Below, piece after piece: positions 53,008 through 64,000 of a stretch of 64,000 bases of DNA; the stretch's first letter is position 1; each line of letters opens with the position of its first letter. A program made the position numbers and the translations under genes. Source of the DNA: Agarophyton chilense (lineage: Eukaryota; Rhodophyta; Florideophyceae; Gracilariales; Gracilariaceae); NCBI GenBank assembly GCA_030374765.1, contig JARGXX010000016.1, forward strand, positions 310,001 through 374,000, given 5' to 3'. The notes under the pieces are model-generated. The model saw only the letters and a program-made list of their open reading frames with translations. It was not told where the DNA came from and searched no databases.

Positions 53008-53917
53008 TCAAGCATGTACGGTATGGGTGTTGGAACTATGGTCTAGCATCATCCTGAAGGTCAATACGCTGTGTAGTGGCTCTGGTATTCCCAATCTACC
53101 TGACCACATGGTCTGGTACTCCCTGAGAAGATCAAGTATCTGGGGCCTATAGGTTTCGAATTCTGCGCCGATAGCGACCGTCCCATCCCAAGAGTCGACG
53201 TCCTCGTCGGGAGTTGGCGTGGAACGGTTATCCAATTGGGCCTCCATGATGGCTACGGGCTCGGGAAGAGTGATGCCAATCACTGTACCTTTAGGTAACC
53301 GTACGGGTTTTTCTCTGAAGTTGCTGATTGTGACAAAGAAGAGCCTGGTGGGGCAGATGTCCATTACTCCATTGGCCATCAAGGTTGGTTGCTTCAGAAC
53401 CATTTTCGGGTGGTTCTGAATCGCTACAATACCTGAGGACTGGGAATGGACCGATACGGTGATTTGGGTCATCGGAGGTGTTGTTATGGCCTTCGACAGG
53501 CCAACCTTCTTGTAATTCGTGCGTTCGAAGACAACCGCTCGTTTGCGGTTAGCTTCTGGGCCTGGGGCGGAACCAGGTATGGAGATGAAAGGCGCGCGGT
53601 AGAATGCGACTTCCCAAAGGCCTAAAGAAATGGCTTTAATGTATCGTTCGATAAAGAAGGTCCCTATTATTGCGTCACCGCACAAGTCAGGACAGACAAG
53701 GAACGACGTGCGGATTTTGAAGTGTCCTAACTGGAAATAAAGTGGTACTATAATTGTCCATAACTCTACGTGATGCATCGGTAATCCTGGGGGTCTTCCC
53801 TGCCTGAACGAAATCTAGCCAACCCAGTGGGAGTAGCTTAGGATGGGCAAAGTTGGGACCAGCGCCTGTGTCCAATACGGCCAGGGTCACTCGAGAGTTG
53901 TTGGAACGAACTCCCAC
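53008..53917 (-). pseudogene. Gypsy aspartic protease and pre-RT region
   Basis: The first frame (53917-53687) holds the protease active site VTLAVLDTGAGPNFAHP (D-T-G-A). The overlapping next frame (53778-53008) continues with CGDAIIGTFFIERYIKAI, a typical protease C-terminal strand. It then runs through the linker region upstream of RT, with KPVRLPKGTVIGIT. One frameshift separates them. The protease would cut the Gag-Pol polyprotein in an intact element. Confidence 0.75.
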
Positions 53918-54108
53918 GGTTTCTCGAACTTTTTAATTCTCTTTCCTGAGGATACAGACAGGGTCGTTACTGTGTTCCAATTCTGGTTCAACCTGAGTGG
54001 TTCATTGTCCGTGGTTTGTATTGGGAGGTGAAGAGCTCCTTGGCTCATGACTGTCCAACTGGTTCAGGTAGGCGCTTGAAGAGGGAGGATTTGCCTCGCG
54101 TCGACCCT

Positions 54109-56356
54109 CTAAGAGTTTTCCGGTGGGGTTTTCGTTTCTTCCTGAGGATAGGATTCCTCTTCGGGGTCGCCCATAGGGTCTACAATAGAATAGACCTGTG
54201 GGGCTTTGATCGGAGGCGTGGCATAGCGTGAGCTTCTAGGGATCCCTGTGGCTCTTTGCTGTGCCCTGTTAAACATTCCTTCCGATCGCAACACCCTGTT
54301 ATTCTCTTCCTTTAAGGCTTGGAGATGTTTGCGTGCATCGTCAGGCAAATAACTCGTGCATTCAAAAGGTTGGAAAGTAGAAAGGCACAGGAAGCAGGCC
54401 TTTGGTGAGCGAACAAAACGTCCTTGCGGGGTTGAAAGGGGGATACTTGGACGTGGGTGGTCCAATGGTCGCTTTAGTTCCCTGGGAGGGTTTTGACGGG
54501 GGCACAGACGGAGGAGCACAGTAATTAACGGCGAGGATATCTCCCGAGTCGGCATGATGGAGTGATGAATCCATGTCCGATTCGTTGGATCTAACTAAAT
54601 GGGCTTGGCTTGGATTACGCAATGGATTTGCGTGTCTTCTGGATATATAAACATTGCGCCTGGATGTCGTATAGGGTTTCCCATAACCTTTGGCATAAGT
54701 AGCGACCCTTCAAAAAAAGTGTTGTGGCTTTTTCCTGTGGTAATTGCGGATATGTGTCCGGATGGGAGGGAGTACTCCCGTGATGAAGTGAAGTTTAAGC
54801 CGTCCTTCGGAGAATACATTTCCACATCGGTAAGCCTTCTTCCATAGGTAGTCTGCGAAAGCCGATTTGGTCATGGTGGAGCTCTGCCTAAAGGATATTT
54901 CTTCCTGGTGGGCATTCATTATAACGTCATCCGTGGAATAAGTTTCCACGAGGTAATGAACAACCTGAGGTTTTCACTTGAGGAGTTCACGGTCTTGAGC
55001 ATCCACGAGGTCAGTTGTGCCAGATATCTTCGAAACCACTCCGTCACGTGCCTGTCCTGTGAAGAAGAATTGGAAAAGGTACAGAATGGCGACCTCGTGG
55101 ACAAAGTTCTAAGCGCAGGCCGTACGGATCAAACTGAGAAACCTAAAGACAGCAATGGGTTCGGAACCCGAGAATTTTGTCGGTAATGGTTAGTTGCATC
55201 CGTTTGGCCCATTTGGCGACTCTTAGAGCCACCGAACCAGAATAGGTCGGTGACCTGTCGGCCAGCCGGTAATTCCGGCAGTCTAGAACCTCAAGGAAAA
55301 GTTCGATGGTTGTTGTCAGTGGTTTGAGGCCTTTAACGGCAGGCTCATCCACTCCCGAGTCGGTCATTCCTGTCGAGGCCGATTCGGAATCACTCGTGGC
55401 CAAATGGTCTCTTCTTTTACTTCTTTTGTTCTTTTTCTTCATGCGGTCATTTCTTTTCTTTCCAACGGAATAGGGACCTGAAGGATCGATCTCTTCATCA
55501 GATCTGATGAAGCCCTGAGGTCGCTGTTCCTCATATTGTCCTTTGGGTAGGGAAACATGTCTCTCTTCTAGACGTGGAGCTTCCCTTCTGCTCCTAGATT
55601 GCCCTTCCATTGGATTTTCCTGATGGTGTTTCCGGCGAGGGGCGGGCAATACCGTAAATCCTGGGGGTTCGGTAGGGAGTGCTATATGGAAGCCGGATGG
55701 TTGACTTGTGGAGTGGTCCTAGGGAGCGTATTGCCTGACTGGTTGGTGACTGCTCCTTGAACGGCCTGGAGAAGGGAGCCTATGTATTTCTCAGACTCCA
55801 TGACCTTGGGGACGATTCGCATAAAGAGGTATTCCGTATGGTCAGCGATCGCCGTAGCAAGTCGCATGTCCACAATTGAATCCAAATGGGCTGAGCAGAG
55901 CTCACGGAGACGGGGCCAGAGAAGGTCGGCAAGCCCGGCGGGTATTCTCTTTAATTCCTTCGGTCTTACGCGGTTCTCCTTGGAATGTTACTTGCCTAGA
56001 AGTGGCCCTGGTAAGGCGTTCTCATAAATGCGATGCTACCATGGGTTCTCTGCGAATCCTTTCAGGGTCGTACAGGGGAGTCAGTACTCCTTGCGGCTGG
56101 CTTCTCGTGCTCCTGCGGTCAAGAACATTATCAATCTGAGTTTCAGGCGAAATAGTTGGCGTTGCAGTGGCAACTGTTTCTGCCGTAGGAGTCATATGGT
56201 CTGGTCGGTTGGGTGTGTTTCCGGCATCAATAATGGCGGTTGCTTCTGTACTTCTGGTCCGTTGGGTAATTAAACCAAAGGTTAGAAGCCGGATAATTCT
56301 TCTCTCCAGGGGCCCGTTCAATTATTCCTAAGGGATTCTAAATCGACAGACCAAAA
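54109..56356 (-). pseudogene. Gypsy gag region, fragmented
   Basis: Frames at 56321-56022, 55885-55682, 55649-55143 and 54555-54109 occupy the gag position between the 5' LTR and the protease. The first is Thr/Pro-rich. The third is Arg/Glu/Ser-rich (KKKNKRSKRRDHLATSDSES). The last contains a short Cys cluster (CFLCLSTFQPFEC) that may be a remnant of a nucleocapsid zinc knuckle, and a coiled-coil-like LQALKEENNRVLRSEG. Assignment is by position more than by sequence. Confidence 0.55.
56336..56353 (-). promoter_or_regulatory. Primer-binding-site candidate of the gypsy element
   Basis: Three bases inside the 5' LTR, the minus strand reads TGGTCTGTCGATTTAGAA. The leading TGG and the position fit a tRNA primer-binding site. 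The matching tRNA was not identified. Confidence 0.4.
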
Positions 56357-56801
56357 TGTAACGAAATGACTGGTGGGTCAGCGTACTGGTCTCAACCTGT
56401 GGTAGCATGGTGGAGGGAGTCCTAAGGTTTGTATCTTTGGCGGCGGCACTCTCAGAGTACTTGGTGCAATGGGCTGGCGTTTACTTGTAGTTCTACAGGT
56501 CAGAACTACGGAAACGATGGCTTGAAGACCAATTGGTGGAACTAGTCTACCAAAGGGGGTAATTTTGTATCCTAACGGTGCCTCCCTTACTCTAAGGGAG
56601 AAGCTTCATTCGAGCCAAGTAAAAGGTAGTGGCGAGGCGCTGGGATCTCCCTGGCACTGTAATGATAATCTATTACACTAGTTAAAATAAATTAATAATC
56701 TAAATGAGTCCAGCTGAGGTCGGGCAGTCCACGTGGCGTCTGTAAGATCCCTCAGGGCCTGGCGGCTTACACGGCTCAACCGTTATTGTTGCTCCTTCAC
56801 A
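56357..56801 (-). repeat. Gypsy LTR B (5' LTR of the minus-strand element)
   Basis: The 445-base repeat begins TGTAACG and ends CTTCACA on plus, matching LTR A along its length. A run of nine G residues follows directly on the right. Confidence 0.9.
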
Positions 56802-57767
56802 GGGGGGGGGTCACATTCCGTTCCACGGCGCCGCGCTCATCGTGATGGAACCCTCCAACGCCGTTGGGAATGGCGTGTAAAGCCGTACAAAAACATCCGT
56901 CGCCCAACTGCGCGTCCCGCGCGACCGCCGTGGCGGCCGCAACCGTGCCGCACTTGCTGTGTCAAAGCACCATCACTACTTTTGATTTGAGTTGTTGCAA
57001 GGAGTACTTAAAGCGAACGTGTACCGAATTCTCCCACGGGACGTTGCCGGCGTTGCAGATGACGAAAACCTCGCTGAGACCTGCACGGAAGATGATTTAG
57101 GGCGACACGCGAGAGTGGGCACATATGATGAAGATTGTGTGCGATTTCTGACTGTGGCGGACCAGGTGCGTGCAGTCGGCATCAGGTGCGCCGGGCGTGG
57201 CGGACTACTTCGGCGACGCGGCGTAAGTAGAGGAAAAGTTGAGTTCTGGCGCTGATTTTGGTATGTTCAAGTTTTGCAGGCCACGAGCAGCTAATTTAGC
57301 GAACGTGACGCTGGCAATCCGTGCACGTTGCGCTTGGCAGCATGATGTCCTGTCGCGTCATGGAACATGTGATATCTATGTATGCGTTTTCCACACGCAA
57401 AATCGGGGTGCGTGTTTTCGCGAGGTGGCAAAGGTGGCTTTTTTGTGCGCTGCTGGTGGCGATGGCCCACTCCAGCCGCGCCGCTTCGACGGATTTATGG
57501 CGAAAACAAGAAGCAGCCCAACAATATGTTTGTTCGTTTCGTGTTGGGTTGGGCTGGAGAAGTCATCGGCCTGAAGCCCACTTTTCATCGAACAGAACAA
57601 TCCTGTGCTGGTCTCAGTGTTTGATTCATGTATTAATGCGGCCACGGTTCCTGACCACCTCCTCACAGATCTCACAAAAAACATCTTGAAAATGTGTTTC
57701 GAAGAGTTGGCATCGGACATTCATCGAGCCGCAGTAGACTGGGGGTATTTTAGCGCTACTACAGTGA

Positions 57768-58589
57768 ATGGATGGTCTTCCCGTCCAGGGTAATATTCTG
57801 CGTTGGGAAATATCTGGCAAGCAGAAGGGACTCTTGGGATTGACGACGTCGGGACTGCTCTATGTTCTGATGTATGCATCTCCTGTGTCTGAAAAGTTGT
57901 GCGAGGGGATCGTGGAATTTGTTTTCGCGCTACAATTTCTTTTGCAAGATATGGTAGCCTGCGTCGACCTATGGCCAGCGAAGGGGAGAGATGATGTGGC
58001 GAGCATGCATTACGCGGACCACGAGGGTGCTCTACGGTATCAGTGGGAGATGAAGAGAGTAACGAAACGGTACTTGCAAACGACGATCACTATTTACTGC
58101 ACAAGTGGAGAGAGCGCGAAGGTTTTGAAAAATACAAACACTCATCGAGCTTTCGACCTGTGCGTTCAAACCATTCCAAAATTTGCAAAGGCCTGGAACT
58201 GCTCTGAAAAGGTTTTCGAGATGGTTCAGAGATTTTTCAAGGACTTTTTTGAAATGAATTCGCATCATGAATGGCATCTCACAGCCTTAGAGAGAGCCAT
58301 CGCTCGAGACTGTGTGGGGCAGCGGCCCACCCTCAACTCTTCATGTTCGACAGGGAGGAAGAATATAACGGGAATTTGCGATGGGGCTGCGCAGGCTGTT
58401 GTTGAGGAAAATGTATTTGAATTGGACGACACGGCAAGGGGTACAGCTGAAATACTGCAAGCTTTCAAGCAGAAGATGCAGGAGAGCTTTCGAGAACTGT
58501 TCATGACGCAACTGCGAGACTGTGGACTAGTTAATCTCCCGTGGCGACGACGCTTCGAATGGAAGGCAGTTATTCGAGACCGAGTGTAA
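57768..58589 (+). CDS. Orphan protein in the repeat region, 273 residues, possibly 5' broken
   Basis: An ATG-initiated 273-codon frame has normal protein composition: helical, Cys-containing (for example RAFDLCVQTIPKFAKAWNCS) and with a charged C-terminus (WRRRFEWKAVIRDRV). No family was recognised. A frame in another phase just upstream (57605-57793) reads similarly protein-like (LLTDLTKNILKMCFEELASD) and meets this frame at about 57785. The true gene may therefore be longer and joined by a frameshift or a missed intron. The surrounding 56.8-58.6 kb looks more GC-rich than the nearby relics. It may be a transposon-carried gene or a surviving host gene. Confidence 0.42.
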   Translation: MDGLPVQGNILRWEISGKQKGLLGLTTSGLLYVLMYASPVSEKLCEGIVEFVFALQFLLQDMVACVDLWPAKGRDDVASMHYADHEGALRYQWEMKRVTKRYLQTTITIYCTSGESAKVLKNTNTHRAFDLCVQTIPKFAKAWNCSEKVFEMVQRFFKDFFEMNSHHEWHLTALERAIARDCVGQRPTLNSSCSTGRKNITGICDGAAQAVVEENVFELDDTARGTAEILQAFKQKMQESFRELFMTQLRDCGLVNLPWRRRFEWKAVIRDRV

Positions 58590-60424
58590 TGCCGGCCTCC
58601 ATATAACTCGGAGGAAATCCGCCAGCTGTAGCAAATAGCAGGAACTCAAGAAAGGCAAGGAAAGAACGTAGAGATGTTCCGGCGGGATAGATACGTATCA
58701 GTGGAGTAGTACGGTCGGCGACAGCGCGCCTATTCGCACAACTCTGTTAAAGAGGGCAACGCAGCATCACTCACTCTTAAAGAATGCGGGGATACAGGTA
58801 TGGTGGTAGGTACGCAGGGTGACAGAGAAGGAGTTCAGAAACTATTCATGGTACTTTGGATTGCAAAGAACTATGACGCTGGGGTTTGCAGTTTTGTGAA
58901 AAGAATGGTAGAAGGCTAGGGAGAGAGTACATGCTCGCCAAGTTAAATGCAGCTCATGCAATTCGGAGTGGGTGTGCGCCGCGCGGGTTTAAATCATGTG
59001 TGTGACAATGGATGCCAATTCGTGAAAGAAGAAGAAACAGCCGAGCATAGAGCCACGAATGTGCATGGTGTGACGTACAAGTTATTGACGAGAATGGATG
59101 GATACCCCTCATGCCTAGGGTAGGTGAAAGGACGACGGGGCCCATGCAAAAGAGGTGGATCGCAATCAACGGTGATGCTGTTTTGGTTCTTGGTTGTTTC
59201 CTACACTATTATCGAGGGCAGTGATTGCGTGCAAATTTTTGGGCGCCAATGTACGCAAAATGGCTTGTAGCGCAGAGAATGGATTCCATTGGTTCTCAAT
59301 AATATGAAACAACTGTGATAAGCGTACAAACCAGTGTTTTAAGAAGTACTGCACAAATGCATTCCTTTGTGCACAACTACTTGGGTTTGCAAGGGACCAG
59401 CAACTCGAATCACTACACCAGTCTTCACATATATCGAACCACTAATATTAAATTATCACATCATTGTATTTCAGCAAACAACCAAAATTTCGAAGCAGCG
59501 TTCCATAATTTCCACTTTACCGCACCACCTTTCTTCAGTTGGTGTTCCTCTACTTCCTCGGCAGCGGGCTAATATTTTCACATCTGCGTACCACTATACG
59601 ATATAGAGCACCACCGCGCTTTGGTGGTGAGGCACGCGTAGAACCAACTTTTCCTTTGGAATTCCTTCCGCTTGGAGACTTGGATTTCTTACCGTATCTT
59701 TAAAGGCAGTGGCCCACAACACTATAACAGTCGAAATTTATCATGCAGCGTGGTTGTTCAGGATTCCATGGACCCAACCCAGGCGAAAGAGTCCCTGAAA
59801 AACTGATGGAGACAGTCTCTTCTACCGGGAGGGATCCTTAGCACCGAGGTTGTCGACGCCCGATGCATTTCGCCGATGTTGGTCCGTCTATCCAGTTTAT
59901 AGTGCGTTTTATTACTGTCCTGAGTACAGGTGACAGCCCGAAATTCATCGTGGTGGAACTTTTAACCTCCGCGTGTGCGTGCTCGAATCTACAATGGCGT
60001 GATCCTTGATGTCTTTTAACACGAATCACAATCCGCTAAAAACGGTTGATATAATAGACCTAGTTGTTCGGGTTGCATCTTTCCTGGTGAATCTCAAGTT
60101 TTTTATACCGGTCATTAGCCGCTCCAGTTACATTATCTTGTGACTTCTTTGATAGATTCCTCGATGCGACTAAGCCGCGCATAAAGTGTGTTGATATGGG
60201 CGGTGATTCATCAATCTCCATCGCCCGTCGTCCGCTAAAGCAGGCTTCGAAAAACTATGTACCATTTCCTGCGTGTGCAGAAACCACCACCTTCCTCCCA
60301 GGAATCAAGAAAGCTCCGCGCTGATATTTCTATCCAAATCGCAGCGGATTTCCGATTATGGGTAGTTGTTACTACCTGCTGACATGTTCTTTGGGTGATA
60401 TAACCTGTATCATCCCTTTAAGAC
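58590..60424. other. Non-coding stretch, nothing recognised
   Basis: About 1.8 kb has only short open frames and no motif, tRNA or LTR end by eye. It separates the orphan ORF from the older gypsy relic. Confidence 0.4.
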
Positions 60425-61282
60425 ATGTCTGATCTCGCCTTGGTGAATGGAATAGTGCACCTGGAACGTGACAAACCGTTCTACGTGTTAAATACCAACC
60501 TTGGTTCGACATCTTGGTTTTTGGTGAAAAGCCAAATGAATTGTTCGGTAATGACCCACCCCAGCACAATGATTCGTACTCTGGTAACTGCAGCCGAAAT
60601 AATCGGTCTCATTCACTTTAAGAACCAGGATAAGACTGTAGCCCAGTCTCGGAATGATTAAGAAGCGAAAAATGCAATGGACGAGAAGGGAAACCCCGCT
60701 TCAACGAGTAACGATCGAATTGATCTTGTGAACAAACTCGATGAACTCGATCTCGGTCACGTCCCGTAGTCACACTTTGAACAGTTGCGTGAATTGCTAC
60801 TGGACTTTACCAAAACTTGGGATGGCTCTCTTAGTGGGATAATTACAACGTAACACATGATTGATCTATTGCTACATGAAAGTCCAGTCGGTTTACACCC
60901 GTACAGGGCAGGTCCGAAGGCTTGTAAAGAGGAACAGTTTCAGGTGGGCAAAATTCTCTGCAGAGACGTGATAGAACCGGTTCAATCGCCTCGGGCATCT
61001 CCAGTTGTACTGGTTCCAAAATACGACGGACCGTCACACTTCTGTATCGACTATCGTTGCTTCAACGAAGTAAAGATCAAAAATGTGCATTTGATTCGAT
61101 TTATAGAAGAGTACATCGATTCCTCCGATACCGCTACCATTTTGACGGCGTTGGACGCCAATTGGGGAAATTGGCAGGTACCCATTAGAAAAAAGGACCG
61201 AGATGAGATCGCTTTTGTTTGCCACTGCGACCTCTACAGTGTCAAAATGATGCCTTTCGTTTTAACCAATGCTATGGCTACC

Positions 61283-61728
61283 TGTCAAGGAGCAGCGATA
61301 ACGGTTGAGCTCTGTGCGCCGACGGGGCCTGAGGTATCTTACAGACGCCACGTGGACTGGCCGACTTCAGCTGGGCTAATTTAGATTATTATTTTATTTT
61401 AATTAGTGTAATAGATTATCATTACAGTGCCAGGGAGATCCCAGCGCCTCGCCATTGTTTTTTACTTGGCTCGAGTGAAGCTTCTCTCTTAGAGAAATGT
61501 ATGCACCGTTAGGATACTAAAATATCCCTTTTGGTACATTAGGTCCACCAATTGGTCTTGAAGCCATCGTGTCAGTAGTTCCAATCTGTAGAACTAGGCA
61601 GTAAACGCCAGCTCATTGCGCCAAGTACTCTGGGAGTGCCGCCGTCAAGGAAACGGCCCTCAGGACCCGCTCTACCACGCTACCTCAGGTTGGGACCAGT
61701 ACGCTGATCCACCAGTCATTGCGTTACA
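61283..61728 (+). repeat. Solo LTR C of the gypsy family, with 5-bp target duplication
   Basis: The 446-base copy is inverted relative to LTRs A and B: it begins TGTCAAGG and ends GCGTTACA. It is flanked on both sides by CTACC (61278-61282 and 61729-61733). No internal element sequence accompanies it. It lies inside the RT of the older relic, whose reading frame resumes after the right-hand repeat. Confidence 0.92.
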
Positions 61729-62943
61729 CTACCTTTCAGTGTGCCAGAGACATTTCGTTGACCTGCCTTAATCGGGATACGCGTCTTATCTATCCGGACG
61801 ATATCATCGTCTTTTAATACGGTTATAACGACCACATCAATCATGTGGGGTATATAATGACCAAGTTGTGTATTGCTGGCATAAATCTCAAATTGAAGAA
61901 GTGGGAATTCTTACCGGATACATTCAAGTATTTTAGGCAAAAACTCCGTCGAGAAGGTTTATATATCGAGAAAGCTCGAGTAAATTCCCTTTGACAAGCG
62001 AATGAGCCCCGTAATCAAACAGAACTTTGTTCCTTTTTGGGGTTGGTCAATGTCTACCGACAGTTTGTTCCTAACTCTGCTGACACAGCAAACCCTTTAC
62101 ACGATCTTTTGCGGAAAGGCAAACCAGAGAAGCCGGAACGCTCTGCGTCCGCCCAGACGGATGTGCATTAAACTCCATAAAAAAGGCGATTATCTCAGAA
62201 CCGGTAATTCTGCTACCGAAACCCTGAATATCTTTTTCTGTATACAGGAACCCCAGTAGCTACCAAGTAGGATGAGGCCTGTTTCAGACAATCTCTGAAA
62301 AAGAACGGACACCTATTCGGTAATAGTCACGAACGGAACTACACCGTGTCGGAGAAAGAGGGCGTAGTTGTGGTATTTCCCCTACCAGCTCTTCACGCAT
62401 ACCTTATGGGATCGCTTATTACCGTTTACAAGGATTATTTTCTCTTACGGTGGCTTATGAACACATCGGAATCGTCAGGCCACCTTATACACTGTAGCTT
62501 CCGCCTATGAAACTATATCTTCAAAAAGATTCGCAAAAAGGGGATTCAGAACGCATGAGCGAAAAAAGTGTCACTTTTATCCAGAAATTGGAAAGTTTTG
62601 GCTTTCAATAGCGAAAATAACCCGTGTTTTCTTACCGACTATTCAAGACCAGAAGAACCCGACTCGAACGATGATTTTCTCATCACGAAAGAAGTTGAGA
62701 AACCTCTACCGAGCTATCTTGGCCGTGGAACTCCAGAAAAGATGTTGTAAAATCATCAAGGTGCCCTTTTTTGGACGATGATACGAACTCGTCTGAACTG
62801 TGTAATGGAACTCTCTTTTCAAAGGAACGAACTTGGTTAACTCGTAAGAACGGTGAAACGCTTGCCACATGTTGAAGTACTGCATGCATTATAAGCTAGG
62901 GTGTCACACCTATCGCATTACGAAAAGCTCAGGAGACACGCTG

Positions 62944-62978
62944 AGGGGGTGGAGGGAGACGGAGGGGGGAGGGGGGGG
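62944..62978 (+). repeat. G-rich tract, quadruplex-prone
   Basis: Five runs of three or more G occur within 35 bases, separated by short A/C/T-containing loops. Such a pattern can fold as a G-quadruplex. It lies in the integrase-proximal part of the older gypsy relic. Confidence 0.7.
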
Positions 62979-64000
62979 ACGTAGCTTTATGTCAGCTTCA
63001 GAAAGAGATTTCACTGGTCAGCTGTAGCTTTGAACTGTTACGAAGTCGTACGATTTTGATCCAATTGCTCGAGAAATCCGGAAAAGCTACGCCGTCACTC
63101 AAAAAGTTAATATCATTCCAGACAAAGGCGTTGCTTGCGCTCGTTGCAATTGACATAATCGAACCGATTGTATCTAATAAACGTATACAAGGGTTTATAT
63201 TATTTATCACGGATCGCTTTTCGAAACTGGTTTGAGCAGTATCTCTACAGATGATATTCAGTTTTACGGTGGCCCATGTGTTGGTTAAACTTGGCATATT
63301 CTTCTCTAATTCGTTGGTTAGCGTCCTTTGAGACAACGGGAAACAACTCGCATTGCGATTCTTCGAGGATGCGTGTTGCATTTTTGACGTCAGGATTTGC
63401 TTTAAAACGGTATAACATTTCTCATTTAATAAAAAAACTGAACCGTTCAACCGAATTCTGCTCTCTTCTATCTGTTAAAGCATTGAAAGGAACCCCAAAA
63501 CTTAAAAATTGTTACCCACGCTTTGACGTTCGAGTTTAACACGCAGGTACACAAAAAGACTGGTTTAAATGCAATTAAACAAATTTTATCGCTTACTTTC
63601 CCACCAATAAAATTTCATTCCATTCTTCGTTGGATTTGTTTTTTTTGGGAGATATTACTGCCAGGAATGGAAAGCCTAGTTCAAGACACCATTACGCATA
63701 GTATGTAGTTGCATGATTCGAATAAAACCACTTATTTGCGTGATTTAGACGCTTGCATCAAGATAAAATAACGCCAATTAAAGTCATTCATCATAAATGT
63801 ATATGAAAGAATTAAAGAGACCCCGACGTAACAAAACGTCACAAACTCTCACTCATCTTTGATGGACCATATAAAGTTATTTTTGTCAAAGATTTCGAAC
63901 AGGTCGTGAAAATATTCAACATTCAAGAGCGTATTTACAACGTTAGCGTTGTCTTAGCACTACCACTTTCCATGGAGTTATTCAACACGGAGACAAAAAC

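Larger units (their letters stand above)
46659..56801 (-). mobile_element. Ty3/gypsy LTR retrotransposon, chromovirus-like, decayed, with antisense ORF
   Basis: Two related LTRs in the same orientation bound a 10.1-kb unit. Read on the minus strand: 5' LTR (56801-56357), primer-binding-site candidate, gag (about 56320-54110), protease, RT, RNase H, integrase with chromodomain-like end (to 49816), an antisense ORF region (47542-49538 on plus), a polypurine tract (47117-47105) and the 3' LTR (47104-46659). Stops and frameshifts interrupt all genes, and the LTRs have many differences, so the insertion is old. No matching 5-base target duplication was found outside the LTRs, which may mean recombination or erosion at one end. 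Confidence 0.85.
60425..63980 (+). pseudogene. Older Ty3/gypsy pol relic, split by a solo LTR
   Basis: A plus-strand gypsy pol can be followed in pieces. The pre-RT region is at 60425-60840. The RT start (60857-61282) carries VGKILCRDVIEPVQSPRASP, FCIDYRCFNEVKIKN, LTALDANWGNWQVPI and MMPFVLTNAMATCQ. It is interrupted by the LTR at 61283-61728. RT resumes at 61734 with a YPDDIIVF catalytic motif near 61790 and LKLKKWEFLPDTFKYF near 61890. An RNase H-proximal stretch lies at 61980-62260. Integrase-like stretches (ITDRFSKL near 63210 and DNGKQLALRFFED near 63335) follow, and a faint C-terminal FDGPYKVIFV lies near 63860. Stops and frameshifts occur throughout, so it is a dead copy and more eroded than the 46.7-56.8 kb element. 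Confidence 0.8.

Noticed and set aside
1-64000. CRISPR array, phage or bacterial operon
   Set aside because: No regularly spaced short repeats and no prokaryotic gene clusters; gene content is eukaryotic nuclear.

Overview
The window looks like nuclear DNA of a mesophilic red alga (Rhodophyta). The strongest clue is a nuclear-style phycobilisome linker gene with a plastid transit peptide (28825-29670). Other clues are nearly intronless eukaryotic genes with eukaryote-only products (TFIIF-alpha, SUMO E1 subunit UBA2, 60S ribosomal protein L11, a Mahogunin-type RING ligase), several organelle-targeted enzymes, and a sharp change from a compact gene island to a retrotransposon-rich stretch. The species cannot be fixed from sequence alone; a florideophyte such as a Chondrus relative would fit.

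Positions 1-30.3 kb are a gene island. In order: CW-zinc-finger protein (+), TFIIF-alpha (-), RPL11 (+), PPR/EngB-type GTPase fusion (-), organellar lysyl-tRNA synthetase (-), a possible tiny membrane protein (+), UBA2 (-), a leucine-rich-repeat protein (+), an orphan ORF (+), a YebC/TACO1 protein (-), a MGRN1-like RING protein (+), plastid-type amidophosphoribosyltransferase (-), tRNA-Thr(CGU) (+), pyrroline-5-carboxylate reductase (+), a secreted LPMO-like protein with one intron (+), a DAO-type FAD oxidoreductase (-), tRNA-Pro(UGG) (-), a phycobilisome linker (+) and a two-exon small membrane protein (-). Neighbours are mostly divergent or convergent pairs separated by 0.1-0.6 kb. There are no operons, and the genes serve separate housekeeping, plastid and cell-wall roles. 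Several long open frames begin at non-ATG codons, so starts were moved to the first plausible ATG.

Positions 30.3-36.3 kb are visibly AT-rich and almost gene-free. The only coherent relic is a pogo/CENP-B-like transposase pseudogene (33592-34414, -).

Positions 36.3-64 kb are nested retroelements. They comprise a plus-strand Ty3/gypsy relic (36.75-39.3 kb); an unassigned broken minus-strand ORF region split into two pieces that share a 206-bp direct repeat (39.35-40.47 and 45.83-46.66 kb); between those pieces a tyrosine-recombinase (DIRS/Ngaro-type) retrotransposon (40.47-45.83 kb, -); a long Ty3/gypsy chromovirus-like element with both LTRs (46.66-56.80 kb, -) that carries a decayed antisense ORF between pol and its 3' LTR; an orphan 273-codon ORF (57.77-58.59 kb, +); and an older plus-strand gypsy relic (60.4-64 kb) interrupted by a solo LTR of the same family with a perfect 5-bp target duplication.

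The most interesting items are the LPMO-like secreted protein whose predicted mature N-terminus is histidine, the PPR-GTPase fusion, the YR retrotransposon flanked by long direct repeats and carrying a loxP-like inverted repeat, and the antisense ORF in the gypsy element.
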